DNA of 64,000 bases, taken from assembly GCF_010015475.1 (NCBI RefSeq), contig NZ_SSNI01000015.1:1-64000 (forward strand). Direction: 5' to 3'. This document shows positions 24,418 through 33,518 of this stretch, in pieces. Position 1 is the first letter of the stretch. Each line of letters starts with the position of its first letter. The stretch comes from Pontibacter pamirensis. GTDB taxonomy: Bacteria; Bacteroidota; Bacteroidia; Cytophagales; Hymenobacteraceae. The position numbers and the translations under genes were made by a program. The notes beneath the pieces are model-generated. The model had not been told where the DNA came from, did no database searches, and saw nothing but the letters and a program-made list of their open reading frames with translations.

Positions 24418-25452
24418 TTATTTTTTTGATTTGTCTTGAAGGGAAAGTTGCCAATCCCAGGCGCTCTTCATGGCTTCATCGAGGGTACTGGTGGTTTCAA
24501 AGCCTAGTACTTCGGTGGCTTTGGTTACATCAGCATAAATCTTCGGCACATCACCAGCACGGCGGGGGCCAATCTTGTAGTTCAGCTTTTCGCCGGTAGC
24601 ACGCTCAAAAGCCTGCACCGCCTCCAGCACAGTGTTTCCCCGGCCGGTGCCTACATTAAAGAACTCTATCGCCTCTACCTTGCCTCCTATCATTCTTTCT
24701 ACCGCCACCACGTGCGCTTTGGCAAGGTCCACTACGTGCACATAGTCGCGGATGTTAGTGCCATCCGGTGTATCGTAATCATCGCCAAAAACAGTTAGCT
24801 GCTCCCGGATACCGGCAGCTGTCTGGGTAATGAACGGCACCAGGTTACTTGGCACGCCCAGCGGCAACTCCCCTATTTTAGCAGATGGATGTGCGCCAAT
24901 CGGGTTGAAGTAGCGCAGTGCAATGCTCTTGATACGGCTGCCACTGTTGGCCAGGTCGGTCAGAATCTCCTCACAGATTTTCTTTGTGTTTCCGTAAGGG
25001 GAATTTGCTTTCTGCACCGGCGTCTGCTCTGTTACCGGCAGGCTTTCAGGTATGCCATATACCGTGCAGGAAGAAGAGAACACCAGGTTAGTTACTTTGA
25101 ACTCGCCCATCACCTGCAGAAGCGCTACAAGAGAGCCCACGTTGTTATGGTAGTACTTTAGCGGCTGTTCCACCGACTCACCCACGGCTTTGTAGGCCGC
25201 AAAGTGAATGACACCCGCAATGTTCTGCTCTTGCTCAAACACACCTCTTAGTGCGGCCGCATCCGTACAATCGATGCGGTGGCACGGTACGCTGCGGCCC
25301 ACTATTGCCGCGATGCCTGCCAGTGCGCTTTCTTCAGAGTTTGAGAAGTTGTCTATAATTATAGGCTCATAGCCTGCTTCTATTAACGCTACCACCGTAT
25401 GCGACCCGATATAGCCAGCACCTCCGGTAACCAGTATTTTTTCTTTTGCCAA
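24418..25452 (-). CDS. galE: UDP-glucose 4-epimerase
   Basis: 344-residue extended SDR interconverting UDP-glucose and UDP-galactose. Motifs: TGGAGYIGSHTVVALIEAGYEPIIIDN (cofactor binding), HFAAYKAVGESVEQPLKYYHNNV, FSSSCTVYG (catalytic Ser/Thr), SPYGNTKKICEEIL (catalytic Tyr and Lys), RYFNPIGAHPS. The end GRRAGDVPKIYADVTKATEVLGF is typical of GalE. First gene of the sugar-nucleotide operon on the minus strand; the AT-rich gap 25453-25613 upstream likely holds its promoter. Confidence 0.96.
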   Translation of the reverse strand: MAKEKILVTGGAGYIGSHTVVALIEAGYEPIIIDNFSNSEESALAGIAAIVGRSVPCHRIDCTDAAALRGVFEQEQNIAGVIHFAAYKAVGESVEQPLKYYHNNVGSLVALLQVMGEFKVTNLVFSSSCTVYGIPESLPVTEQTPVQKANSPYGNTKKICEEILTDLANSGSRIKSIALRYFNPIGAHPSAKIGELPLGVPSNLVPFITQTAAGIREQLTVFGDDYDTPDGTNIRDYVHVVDLAKAHVVAVERMIGGKVEAIEFFNVGTGRGNTVLEAVQAFERATGEKLNYKIGPRRAGDVPKIYADVTKATEVLGFETTSTLDEAMKSAWDWQLSLQDKSKK

Positions 25453-25613
25453 AGTTCTATTAAGTTTATCTTGAAAATTATGTTCTTAAAACCGCTGTAT
25501 ATTTAATAATAAATATATAATATTAATATTATATATACGCTGTTCTAGTTATAAAGGTACAAATTCTGTTTTTTTATGCAACTACCTTAAATACAGCAGC
25601 TTCAAACTCTCAA

Positions 25614-26468
25614 TTACTTCACCGCCCGCACCATCCGGTCTTTGCCAAACAGGTCCTGCACCACAGCAGCATCTGTAAAGCCAGCCTCCAGCAGCAGCTC
25701 CTGCACTTGCTTTCCGTAGCGTTCGTTTATTTCAAAGTACAATTTACCTGTTTCCTTTAAAAGCCCCTTTGCTACCGCTGTTATTCTTCTGTAATATTTC
25801 AGCGCATCCGTGTCGGGTACAAACAACGCGAGGTGCGGTTCATACTGGAGCACGTTTGGGCGCATCAACTCTTTTTCTTCTTCCAGCACATAGGGCGGGT
25901 TGCTGGTAATGATATCCAGAGAACCGGCCGCTATGCCTTGCACCGGCTCAAAAACATCCTGCTGCAGCCACGCTATCGACAACTTATATTTTTCGGAATT
26001 GGCCTTTGCTACCTCCAGTGCTCCTGCTGATACCTCCAGCCCATACGCTTTTACCGCCGAGAGGTTAGCCGCCAATGCCAGTGGTATACAGCCGCTTCCG
26101 GTGCAGATGTCCAGCACCTGCAGCCCCTGCTGCCCCTTGTGCTCCTTCAGCACAAGGTCTACCAGTTCCTCCGTCTCGGGCCTCGGAATCAGCACCCGTT
26201 CATCGACCTGCAGCTCTAAGCCATAAAAATGGGCCACGCCCAGCACATACTGCACCGGCTCCTGCTGTTGCAGGCGCGCTATTGCCTCCTGCACCTGCGC
26301 CTCTTGTGCGCTGCTTACTACCTCCTGCTGCTGCAGGCTCAGTTGCATTCGCGACTTCTGCAGCACATGCTCCAATAACAGCTGTGCAATAGCTCCTGCT
26401 TCCGGCTCCGGGTAGGCATCGCGTATACTTTGCCGAATAAGTTGCTGAATTTCCTGGACTGTGACCAC
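25614..26468 (-). CDS. prmC: Release factor glutamine methyltransferase
   Basis: About 285 residues from GTG at 26468. A TTG further out (26504) keeps the frame open but gives an atypical leader and overlaps a TATCTTTG promoter-like box, so the GTG is preferred. PrmC methylates the Gln of the GGQ motif in peptide release factors. Seen are a helical N-terminal part, the SAM motif VLDICTGSGCIPLALA, the catalytic NPPY (ITSNPPYVLEEE), and EPHLALFVPDTDALKYYRRI. The leucine/glutamine-rich N-terminus (SRMQLSLQQQEVVSSAQEAQVQ region) is longer than usual in Gln. Divergent from ribD. Confidence 0.92.
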   Translation of the reverse strand: MVTVQEIQQLIRQSIRDAYPEPEAGAIAQLLLEHVLQKSRMQLSLQQQEVVSSAQEAQVQEAIARLQQQEPVQYVLGVAHFYGLELQVDERVLIPRPETEELVDLVLKEHKGQQGLQVLDICTGSGCIPLALAANLSAVKAYGLEVSAGALEVAKANSEKYKLSIAWLQQDVFEPVQGIAAGSLDIITSNPPYVLEEEKELMRPNVLQYEPHLALFVPDTDALKYYRRITAVAKGLLKETGKLYFEINERYGKQVQELLLEAGFTDAAVVQDLFGKDRMVRAVK

Positions 26469-26544
26469 AGATATGCTTTCTTTAAATTTTAGGTATCTTT
26501 GCAAAAGTAACTCTTTTGAATCAGAGAGATAAGCTCTAGTTAAA

Positions 26545-26652
26545 AGTTAGAGGGTTAGAAAGTTAAAAAGTGAGTACCATCATGGTATATCCCATAGTAT
26601 TAATTTGATTCACGCACTTTTTAACTCTCTAAATATCTAAATTTCTAACTTA
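26545..26652. repeat. TAACT-type intergenic inverted repeat upstream of ribD
   Basis: GTTAGAGGGTTAGAAAGTTA (26545-26564) followed by AAAAGT faces CACTTTTTAACTCTCTAAAT (26613-26632) and further TTTCTAACTT. The arms are complementary with a few mismatches. The same words recur at 33519-33765, 37944-37984 and 61890-62070. It lies between the divergent genes prmC and ribD. Confidence 0.55.
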
Positions 26653-26656
26653 AAAC

Positions 26657-27700
26657 ATGTCCGACGAAAGATACATGCGCCGTGCTCTGGAACTGGCCCA
26701 ATTGGGCAGCGGCTTCACCTATCCGAATCCAATGGTGGGCTGCGTGGTGGTATATGAAGGGCAGATAATAGGCGAAGGGTGGCACAGGGCTTACGGAGGT
26801 CCACATGCGGAAGTAAATGCCATTGCCGCTGTGAAGGATAAAAGCCTGCTGCCGAAGAGCCAGATATATGTTACCTTGGAGCCTTGCTCTCATTTTGGCA
26901 AAACGCCTCCCTGCGCAGATTTACTTGTGAGCAGCGGTGTAAAGGATATAGTCATTTGCAATACCGACCCAAACCCGCTGGTGGCTGGCCGTGGCATTAA
27001 AAAGCTTTTTGAGGCAGGGGCGCAGGTAAAAGTGGGTGTGCTGGAGGAAGAGGGCCTGGAGCTTAACAAACGCTTCTTCACCTTTCTAAACCAAAAGCGG
27101 CCGTTCATCCTCCTGAAGTGGGCCGAGACAGCAGACGGTTTTATAGCCGCAGCCGATTATAAGCAGGAGCAGATTAGCGGTAAACTGGCACAGCGGCTGG
27201 TGCACAAGTGGCGCTCCGAAGAGCAGGCTATCCTGATCGGCAGCCGCACGGCTCTTTACGATAACCCACGCCTGAACACCCGCCTCTGGACCGGTAGAAG
27301 CCCACTGCGTGTGGTCATAGACAAGAACCTGCTACTACCCAGGCACCTGCACCTGTTTGACAAAAGCCAGCCAACGGTAGTATATAATTATCAGAAGCAG
27401 GAGGAGCAGGAGAACTTATACTATGTCCAACTCCAGGAACAGGAACTTATGCTTCCGCAGATAATGCAGGACCTGCACCAGCGCAATGTACTGTCGGTGA
27501 TGGTGGAGGGGGGAACGTTTCTGCTGGAAAGCCTGCTGCAGGCAAACCTCTGGGACGAGGCACTGGTTTTCAAGAGCCTGCACAAAACGCTTCCTGCTGG
27601 CATAAAGGCTCCGGGTATGGCTTATGGCCAGCTACAGGACATTCAAACTTTAGGCCCTGATAAGTTGTTCCACTACCGCAACAATAAATTTAGCAGTTAA
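26657..27700 (+). CDS. ribD: Bifunctional riboflavin biosynthesis deaminase/reductase RibD
   Basis: 347 residues. N-terminal deaminase domain (1-145): zinc site His50-Ala-Glu52 (GGPHAEVNAI) with Cys77 and Cys86 (EPCSHFGKTPPC). C-terminal reductase domain (about 150-345): LLKWAETADGFIA, LVHKWRSEEQAILIGSRTALYDNPRLNTR, SVMVEGGTFLLES. Together they carry out the second and third steps of riboflavin synthesis from GTP. No FMN riboswitch is recognisable in the 150 bp upstream. Other rib genes are not nearby. Confidence 0.96.
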   Translation: MSDERYMRRALELAQLGSGFTYPNPMVGCVVVYEGQIIGEGWHRAYGGPHAEVNAIAAVKDKSLLPKSQIYVTLEPCSHFGKTPPCADLLVSSGVKDIVICNTDPNPLVAGRGIKKLFEAGAQVKVGVLEEEGLELNKRFFTFLNQKRPFILLKWAETADGFIAAADYKQEQISGKLAQRLVHKWRSEEQAILIGSRTALYDNPRLNTRLWTGRSPLRVVIDKNLLLPRHLHLFDKSQPTVVYNYQKQEEQENLYYVQLQEQELMLPQIMQDLHQRNVLSVMVEGGTFLLESLLQANLWDEALVFKSLHKTLPAGIKAPGMAYGQLQDIQTLGPDKLFHYRNNKFSS

Positions 27701-27783
27701 CATTTGTCAGTTATCAGAAGGTGAAATCACTTCACATTTCTAATTATTCAGTCATTCAAAATTCAGTTATTCAAGATTCACTT

Positions 27784-28266
27784 ATGGCAGAATCACTTTT
27801 AGTTGATGCAAACCTCAGCAAAGAGGAAAAGTATAAAGCCCTTGTACCACAGATAGAAGCGTTGGTAACAGGCGAGACAGACCTGATTGCAAACTTATCT
27901 AACATGATGGCGGCCCTTCGGCAGGGTATGGGTTTCTTTTGGGTAGGCGTGTACTTTAACAAAGAGGGAGAATTGGTGCTGGGGCCGTTTCAGGGGCCGG
28001 TGGCTTGTACCCGCATTCCGTACCATCAAGGGGTATGCGGCGCCTGCTACACCCGACAGGAAACGATTCTGGTACCAGATGTAGAAGCCTTCCCCGGCCA
28101 CATCGCCTGCAGCAGCGATTCCAAATCAGAGATTGTGGTTCCCGTTATCAAAAACGGTGAAGTAAAACTGGTGCTGGATGTAGACAGCGACAAACTCAAC
28201 GACTTTGACGAAGTAGACCAGAAGTACCTGGAGCAACTGATGAAACTGGTGGAAAGCTGGTATTGA
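27784..28266 (+). CDS. msrC: Free methionine-(R)-sulfoxide reductase (GAF domain)
   Basis: About 160 residues from ATG 27784; an open frame from GTG 27721 only adds repeat-derived sequence (IHSN-type low-complexity) and was not used. One GAF domain with the fRMsr cysteines: Cys75 (GPVACTRIPY), Cys85 (HQGVCGACY) and Cys109 (GHIACSSDSKSEIVVPV), spacing as in E. coli MsrC. The enzyme reduces free Met-R-sulfoxide using thioredoxin. It follows ribD closely and may share its transcript. Confidence 0.94.
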   Translation: MAESLLVDANLSKEEKYKALVPQIEALVTGETDLIANLSNMMAALRQGMGFFWVGVYFNKEGELVLGPFQGPVACTRIPYHQGVCGACYTRQETILVPDVEAFPGHIACSSDSKSEIVVPVIKNGEVKLVLDVDSDKLNDFDEVDQKYLEQLMKLVESWY

Positions 28267-28368
28267 TTTTTGATGAAGGACGGTTAGACAAAGGATAAAA
28301 AACTTTTTTTGCCTGTATGCCAGTTGAAAACCGGCTCTATGAAAACCATAAGACGAAAGCTTGTGGTG

Positions 28369-28423
28369 GTGAAAACAGAGGGGCCGCTGCAGTTAACATC
28401 TGCAGCGGCCCCTCTGTTTTCAC
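28369..28423. terminator. 24-bp perfect hairpin between convergent msrC and psd
   Basis: Arms 28369-28392 and 28400-28423 (core CAGAGGGGCCGCTGCAG) are perfect complements around a 7-nt loop, flanked by A- and T-rich GAAGGAC-type sequence. It can act as a terminator from both sides. Confidence 0.8.
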
Positions 28424-28464
28424 AAATCTTTTGTCCTTTATCAAAAAGTCCTTTGTCTTTCAAC

Positions 28465-29148
28465 TTACCCAAAGAAAGTCGGTGTCTGTGTTTTCAACTG
28501 AGCGATAACGGTCTGGCCACCTTTGGTCTTCTGGCCGAGTTCTACTTTGATAACGGTATCCAGGGGCACAAACACATCTACGCGGGAGCCGAACTTGATG
28601 AAGCCGAACTCCTCGCCCTGGCTTACTTCATCTCCCTCGTTTACATACCATACAATGCGGCGCGCCATGGCTCCGGCAATTTGCCTGAAAAGCACCTCCG
28701 GGCCGGCAGTAGACTCTACCACCACGGTAGTGCGCTCGTTCTGCGTGCTCGACTTCGGGTGCCAGGCCACGAAGTAGTTGCCGGGGTGATACTTGAAATA
28801 CTTTACGATGCCTGAAACCGGGTTCCGCGTGATGTGCACGTTAATCGGCGACATGAAAATAGAGATTTGCTTGCGCTTGCCCTGAAAGTACTCCGGCTCC
28901 TCCACCTCCTCAATCACCACTACTTTCCCATCGGCAGGGGCCGTAATTAAATCTTCGTGCAACAGCAGGTTACGGTAAGGGCTTCTGAAAAACTGAAGAA
29001 TCAGGAGAAAGAGCACGACAGAAACAGCTGAGAAAATTCTGTTAAAGGTTCCGTTCTCAGCGTTGAAGTAGTAGAGCAACAGGTTGAGCACCAGCAAAAC
29101 CAACAATGTAATAAATAAAATTCTCCGTCCTTCTTTATGAATCTTCAT
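28465..29148 (-). CDS. psd: Phosphatidylserine decarboxylase, short archaeal-type proenzyme
   Basis: 227 residues. It makes phosphatidylethanolamine; the short class is cut at a Gly-Ser bond to form a pyruvoyl cofactor. Seen: N-terminal membrane segments (residues about 9-52), RSPYRNLLLHEDLITAPADGKVVVIEEV, SIFMSPINVHITRNPVSG, YFVAWHPKSSTQNERTTV and FIKFGSRVDVFVP, where the GSR gives the cleavage site. It is the terminal gene of a minus-strand run that also holds gdh and the CDP-DAG synthase gene cdsA, which supplies the same pathway. Confidence 0.94.
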   Translation of the reverse strand: MKIHKEGRRILFITLLVLLVLNLLLYYFNAENGTFNRIFSAVSVVLFLLILQFFRSPYRNLLLHEDLITAPADGKVVVIEEVEEPEYFQGKRKQISIFMSPINVHITRNPVSGIVKYFKYHPGNYFVAWHPKSSTQNERTTVVVESTAGPEVLFRQIAGAMARRIVWYVNEGDEVSQGEEFGFIKFGSRVDVFVPLDTVIKVELGQKTKGGQTVIAQLKTQTPTFFG

Positions 29149-29186
29149 CCGTGTTTTGGGTTATCCGCAGGTACTATCTATTTAAC

Positions 29187-29217
29187 AATAGCCCATCCAT
29201 TTTGATGGACGGGCTAT
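29187..29217 (-). terminator. Terminator of the glutamate dehydrogenase gene
   Basis: AATAGCCCATCCAT (29187-29200) and ATGGACGGGCTATT (29204-29217) pair at 13 of 14 positions; the one exception becomes a G-U pair on the minus-strand RNA. Hence psd probably has a separate promoter. Confidence 0.7.
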
Positions 29218-29270
29218 TATCCTGCTTCAAAAATAACAAACTTACGTTTATTGTTACAATAATTTAATAT

Positions 29271-30548
29271 TTAGAATCCACCACGGTACTTATACGTCAT
29301 CGCTACTTTATCGATTGCCACGATATAAGCCGCAATACGCATAGGTACGTTATATTTTTGTGAAGCTGCATAAACACGCTCAAATGCCTCGTTCATGATG
29401 CGCTCGGCACGCTCGTTTACGCGCTGCAGGGTCCATTTAAAACCCATACGGTTCTGTACCCACTCAAAGTAAGAAACGGTTACACCACCCGAGTTCGCTA
29501 GGATATCCGGCACCACCATAATGCCTTTTTCGTTGATAATGCTGTCGGCTTTGTAGGATGTAGGGCCGTTGGCACCTTCCACAATCAGGCGTGCCTGAAT
29601 CTTATCCACATTATGAATTGTGATAACATCTTCCACAGCGGCAGGCACCAATACATCTACTTTGGCTGTCAACAGCTCATTTGGATCCATTAGTTCAGCG
29701 CCTTTGTAGCCTTCCAGACGGCCGTTATGCTCGTTCTTGAACTCAATTGCTGCTTCAATGTCAATGCCATTGTCGTTCCAGTAGGCGCCGCTCACGTCGC
29801 TGATACCCAGAATCTTCACGCCGCGTTCCGCCATCAGTTTAGCAGCCCAGGCTCCCACGTTACCAAATCCCTGCACCACGGCTGTAGACTTATTAGGGTC
29901 CATACCCAACTTGTCCATGGCAGCCATAGCAGACACCATCACCCCGCGACCAGTAGCCTCTACACGGCCGAGGGAGCCACCTAGCACCAGCGGCTTTCCC
30001 GTTACCACCGCATGTTCTGTAGAGCCTCTTGTTTTAGAGTATTCGTCCATCAGCCAGGCCATTTCGCGCGGGCCGGTACCCATGTCAGGCGCTGGAATGT
30101 CACGGTCCGGACCGAAAATATCGATGAGCGAGTTTGTATAAGCTCTTGTTAAGCGCTCAATCTCACCTGCAGACATCGAGTAAGGGTCGCAGATTATACC
30201 GCCTTTGGCACCGCCATAAGGGATGTCAACCACAGCACACTTCCATGTCATCCAGGCAGCAAGGGCTTTCACCTCATCCAGGAACACGTCCGGTGCATAG
30301 CGGATACCGCCTTTAGAAGGGCCCAGGATGTTGGAGTGCATCACCCGGAATCCTTCGAACACACGTACTTTCCCATCATCCATTGTAACAGGAATATTAA
30401 CAATTACCTGGCGGGTAGGCGACTTCAGGACGTTGTACACTTCCTCATCCAGCCCCAGTACCTCAGCTGCCACGTTAAAACGCGACATCATCGATTCAAA
30501 AGGATTTTCTCTGTCCTTGATCGGTGCAGGCTCTTTATATAGCATCAT
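29271..30548 (-). CDS. gdhA: Glutamate dehydrogenase (Glu/Leu/Phe/Val dehydrogenase family)
   Basis: 425 residues. It interconverts glutamate and 2-oxoglutarate plus ammonia. The dimerisation domain has VTMDDGKVRVFEGFRVMHSNILGPSKGGIRY, the catalytic KCAVVDIPYGGAKGGI, and PAPDMGT. The NAD(P) domain has VVQGFGNVGAWAAKLMAERG. The C-terminal closing part (VTVSYFEWVQNRMGFKWTLQRVNERAERIM) is typical of hexameric NAD-type GDH. One of three proteins of this superfamily in the window. Its placement between cdsA and psd is unusual. Confidence 0.93.
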   Translation of the reverse strand: MMLYKEPAPIKDRENPFESMMSRFNVAAEVLGLDEEVYNVLKSPTRQVIVNIPVTMDDGKVRVFEGFRVMHSNILGPSKGGIRYAPDVFLDEVKALAAWMTWKCAVVDIPYGGAKGGIICDPYSMSAGEIERLTRAYTNSLIDIFGPDRDIPAPDMGTGPREMAWLMDEYSKTRGSTEHAVVTGKPLVLGGSLGRVEATGRGVMVSAMAAMDKLGMDPNKSTAVVQGFGNVGAWAAKLMAERGVKILGISDVSGAYWNDNGIDIEAAIEFKNEHNGRLEGYKGAELMDPNELLTAKVDVLVPAAVEDVITIHNVDKIQARLIVEGANGPTSYKADSIINEKGIMVVPDILANSGGVTVSYFEWVQNRMGFKWTLQRVNERAERIMNEAFERVYAASQKYNVPMRIAAYIVAIDKVAMTYKYRGGF

Positions 30549-30637
30549 CTACTATGTATAATTTATAGTGAGTAATCAATTATTCGGCAAAGTTGATAAT
30601 ATTAGTTGCAACCTCCTAAAGGCCGCACGCAATTTTT

Positions 30638-31465
30638 TTAGAAGACTTTAAGGAAGACAACGATGAATGGAATTGCCATTAAAAGACTATCAAAGCGGTC
30701 TAACAAGCCTCCATGGCCGGGAAGCAATGTTCCGGAGTCTTTTACCCCCAGGCTGCGTTTCAGCATAGATTCCGTCAGGTCTCCCAGCACCCCGAACACC
30801 GAGACAATCGTCGCTACCCCAACCCACTGATACACCTGCAGGTCTAAAAGAAAAAACGATAGCACATACCCTACTGCTATAGAAAACAGGGTGCCGCCCA
30901 ACCATCCTTCCCAGGTCTTACCCGGTGAGATGCGTTCAAACAGCTTGTGCTTCCCAAAGTTTTTTCCGGCAATATAGGCGCCCGTATCAGCGGCCCAAAT
31001 CAGCAGCATCAGGCCCAAGATAGGTTGCCAGGTATATACCCCCTCCAGATAAGCCAGCAGGTGCAGCAGACCAAACGGACCAGCCACGTACACCATACCT
31101 AATATAGTAAAGGCTATATTTGTGAATGGCTGCGGCCGTTTGCGGTAAAGTTCATTGATGAAAATAAAAAAGAGCACCGGCAGCGACAGGTACAGCAGTT
31201 CGCCGGGCATTACCTCTGCCTGCACTAAAAACATGGACACGAAGAACAAGCCACCCAGCAGAAACCCGACTCCCCGGTTTGCGTGAATGCCCTGCTCATG
31301 CACCATACGGTAGAATTCGGCTATACCCAGGAGCGTAAGCCCCAGGAAAAGCAGGAAATAAGTCCATTCGCTAAAGCAGATACTCCCGATGAAAACCGCG
31401 GCACCCAGCACCCCGACAATGATACGTTGACTTAAATTACTGAGGGTGGATACTTTTTTTCTCAT
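30638..31465 (-). CDS. cdsA: Phosphatidate cytidylyltransferase
   Basis: 275-residue inner-membrane enzyme making CDP-diacylglycerol from phosphatidate and CTP. About eight hydrophobic segments. The C-terminal signature is complete: SMLKRSLGVKDSGTLLPGHGGLLDRFDS, preceded by the conserved GKNFGKHKLFERISPGKTWEGWLGG. It lies between gdhA and the CPBP protease, and psd, using a downstream product, is nearby. Confidence 0.95.
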   Translation of the reverse strand: MRKKVSTLSNLSQRIIVGVLGAAVFIGSICFSEWTYFLLFLGLTLLGIAEFYRMVHEQGIHANRGVGFLLGGLFFVSMFLVQAEVMPGELLYLSLPVLFFIFINELYRKRPQPFTNIAFTILGMVYVAGPFGLLHLLAYLEGVYTWQPILGLMLLIWAADTGAYIAGKNFGKHKLFERISPGKTWEGWLGGTLFSIAVGYVLSFFLLDLQVYQWVGVATIVSVFGVLGDLTESMLKRSLGVKDSGTLLPGHGGLLDRFDSLLMAIPFIVVFLKVF

Positions 31466-31506
31466 GGATTGCTTTTGTGTCGGCAGGGCGACAGCTCGTG
31501 TGTTTT

Positions 31507-32481
31507 TTAGGAGTTAAAGTGGCTCTGTTCTTCTTCTATAGCCTCTGCTGCACTTTCCGGGCGCACCGGCAAGGCGGCAAACTGCTGATAAAGAAAATAA
31601 ATAATAGCTGCACTCAAAATTAAGGAAACTGCGATAGCGTACAAAGGCATCGCCTCCGTACTTTCTATATCCGTTTCAATGGTCCGGGTTTGGTGCAGGT
31701 ACAGCATAAACACTGTAAAGCCGTTGTTCACAAAGTGCGCCACCATTGGGATGATGATTCGGCCTGACCAAAAATATAAATACCCGAACAAGGCCCCAAG
31801 CAAAACCCTCGGGAAGAAACCGAAGAACTGCACATGAATAGCACCAAAGATGATAGCTGCCAGCCAGATGGCCAAATGCTGATTATCTAACCAGCGGAAG
31901 AACTGCCGCTGCAAAATACCCCGGAACACCAGTTCTTCGCCAACAGCAGGTATAAGGGCAAACACCACCAAACCTATCATCAAGCTGCCAACTGTATCGA
32001 ACCGGGTGATGAGCTTCATAATCTCGGCCAGACTATCTTCCTGCTCCCGCGCCCAACGCTCAAACCCCTCCATAAAGTCAGGGAAATCGAGGTTGGCATT
32101 CCAGTTAATGATAGCGGAGTTGGCGGGCATGATGGTGATGATCAACAGGCCACTCAGCAGCACCAGCAATAAAGTCGCCCGTATTTTCCAGTTTAAGTAA
32201 TTACCGATGTTATAACCAAGCACCCGGAGCAGTATGAGCGGGCCAATAATAAAAGAGGTGAACTGCAGCACCGCCTGCAGCAGAATCATCACGTTCGGCC
32301 CCTGCGGATGCGAGGCAGGGTTAGCAGCCACATCCATCAACTCAAAAATACCAACTCCAAAAAGCCAGTCAGCCAGTAAAGTAACTATAAACGTGGCCAC
32401 AAAGTAGCCCCCAAACATAAACGCCAGCAGCAGCAATACTACCCAAAATGGGTGCAGACCTTTGGAGATGAAACCTTTCAT
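31507..32481 (-). CDS. CPBP-family intramembrane metalloprotease
   Basis: About 324 residues from ATG 32481 (MKGFISKGLHPFWVV); the longer frame to 32586 overlaps the start of divergent dusB and was rejected. Multi-pass membrane protein with the CAAX-protease/bacteriocin-processing (Abi) motifs EELVFRGILQRQF (Glu-Glu...Arg) and the distal FGAIHVQFFGFFPRVLLG His. The family covers CAAX processing, bacteriocin immunity and membrane-protein quality control; this one could be any. It sits just upstream of cdsA. Confidence 0.88.
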   Translation of the reverse strand: MKGFISKGLHPFWVVLLLLAFMFGGYFVATFIVTLLADWLFGVGIFELMDVAANPASHPQGPNVMILLQAVLQFTSFIIGPLILLRVLGYNIGNYLNWKIRATLLLVLLSGLLIITIMPANSAIINWNANLDFPDFMEGFERWAREQEDSLAEIMKLITRFDTVGSLMIGLVVFALIPAVGEELVFRGILQRQFFRWLDNQHLAIWLAAIIFGAIHVQFFGFFPRVLLGALFGYLYFWSGRIIIPMVAHFVNNGFTVFMLYLHQTRTIETDIESTEAMPLYAIAVSLILSAAIIYFLYQQFAALPVRPESAAEAIEEEQSHFNS

Positions 32482-32534
32482 ACAGAAGATTAGGTTTAAT
32501 TGACGTAAATTTACGCGAAAAAATAGATTTAGCT

Positions 32535-33518
32535 GTGGTAAAGATAGCGAACATAGAGTTGGGGGAGTTTCCGCTGCTGCTGGCACCGATGGAAGACGTA
32601 AGCGATCCGCCGTTCCGGAAGGTGTGCAAAGCGAATGGCGCAGACCTGATGTATACTGAGTTTATCTCGTCGGAGGGCCTGATACGTGATGCGGCGAAAA
32701 GCATTCAAAAGCTGGATATTTTTGATTACGAACGCCCTGTCGGCATTCAGATTTTCGGCTCTGACATTGATTCAATGCGGGAGGCGGCCATTGTCTCTTC
32801 GCAGGCCGGCCCTGATTTAATTGACATTAACTATGGCTGCCCAGTTAAGAACGTGGCCTGCAAAGGAGCCGGCGCCGCCTTGCTGCGTGACATACCGAAA
32901 ATGGTGAAGATGACGGAGGAGATAGTGAAGGCGACGCACCTGCCGGTAACGGTGAAGACTCGCCTGGGTTGGGACGAGAGCACCAAATACATTGTTGAAA
33001 CAGCCGAGCGGCTGCAGGACATTGGTATTCAGGCCCTCAGCATACACGGCCGCACCCGTGTACAGATGTACAAAGGCGAAGCCGACTGGAGCCTGATTGC
33101 CGAGGTGAAGAACAACCCGCGTATGAAGATACCTATCTTCGGAAACGGCGACATTGACTCACCGCAGAAGGCGCTGGAGTATCGCAACCGCTATGGCGTA
33201 GACGGCATCATGATTGGCCGCGCCAGCATCGGCCACCCCTGGATCTTCAACGAGATCAAGCATTTCATGAATACAGGTGAGTTACTGGAGGGGCCAACAC
33301 TGGAGGAGCGTGTGGAAATTTGCCGCCAACACTTCACGCACTCGCTGGAGTGGAAGGGCGATAAGTTGGGCATCTTTGAGATGCGCCGCCACTACACCAA
33401 CTACTTCCGTGGCCTGCCGCACTTTAAGCCACTGCGCATGCGCCTCGTGCAGTCCGAAGACATAGCCGAAATCTACGACACGCTGGACGAGATTGCCCAG
33501 ACGATGAGCTATGTTTGA
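32535..33518 (+). CDS. dusB: tRNA-dihydrouridine synthase, DusB type
   Basis: 327-residue FMN enzyme that reduces uridine in tRNA D-loops. TIM-barrel motifs: LAPMEDVSDPPFRKVCKANGADLMYTEF, DINYGCPVKNVACKGAGAALL (catalytic Cys), VTVKTRLGW, SIHGRTRVQMYKGEADW, GNGDIDSP, GIMIGRASIGHPWIF. The start is GTG at 32535, 53 bp from the divergent protease start, so the two share one short promoter region. Confidence 0.95.
   Translation: MVKIANIELGEFPLLLAPMEDVSDPPFRKVCKANGADLMYTEFISSEGLIRDAAKSIQKLDIFDYERPVGIQIFGSDIDSMREAAIVSSQAGPDLIDINYGCPVKNVACKGAGAALLRDIPKMVKMTEEIVKATHLPVTVKTRLGWDESTKYIVETAERLQDIGIQALSIHGRTRVQMYKGEADWSLIAEVKNNPRMKIPIFGNGDIDSPQKALEYRNRYGVDGIMIGRASIGHPWIFNEIKHFMNTGELLEGPTLEERVEICRQHFTHSLEWKGDKLGIFEMRRHYTNYFRGLPHFKPLRMRLVQSEDIAEIYDTLDEIAQTMSYV

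Noticed and set aside
26505-26656. FMN riboswitch upstream of ribD
   Set aside because: No RFN-element consensus; the region holds TAACT-type inverted repeats instead.
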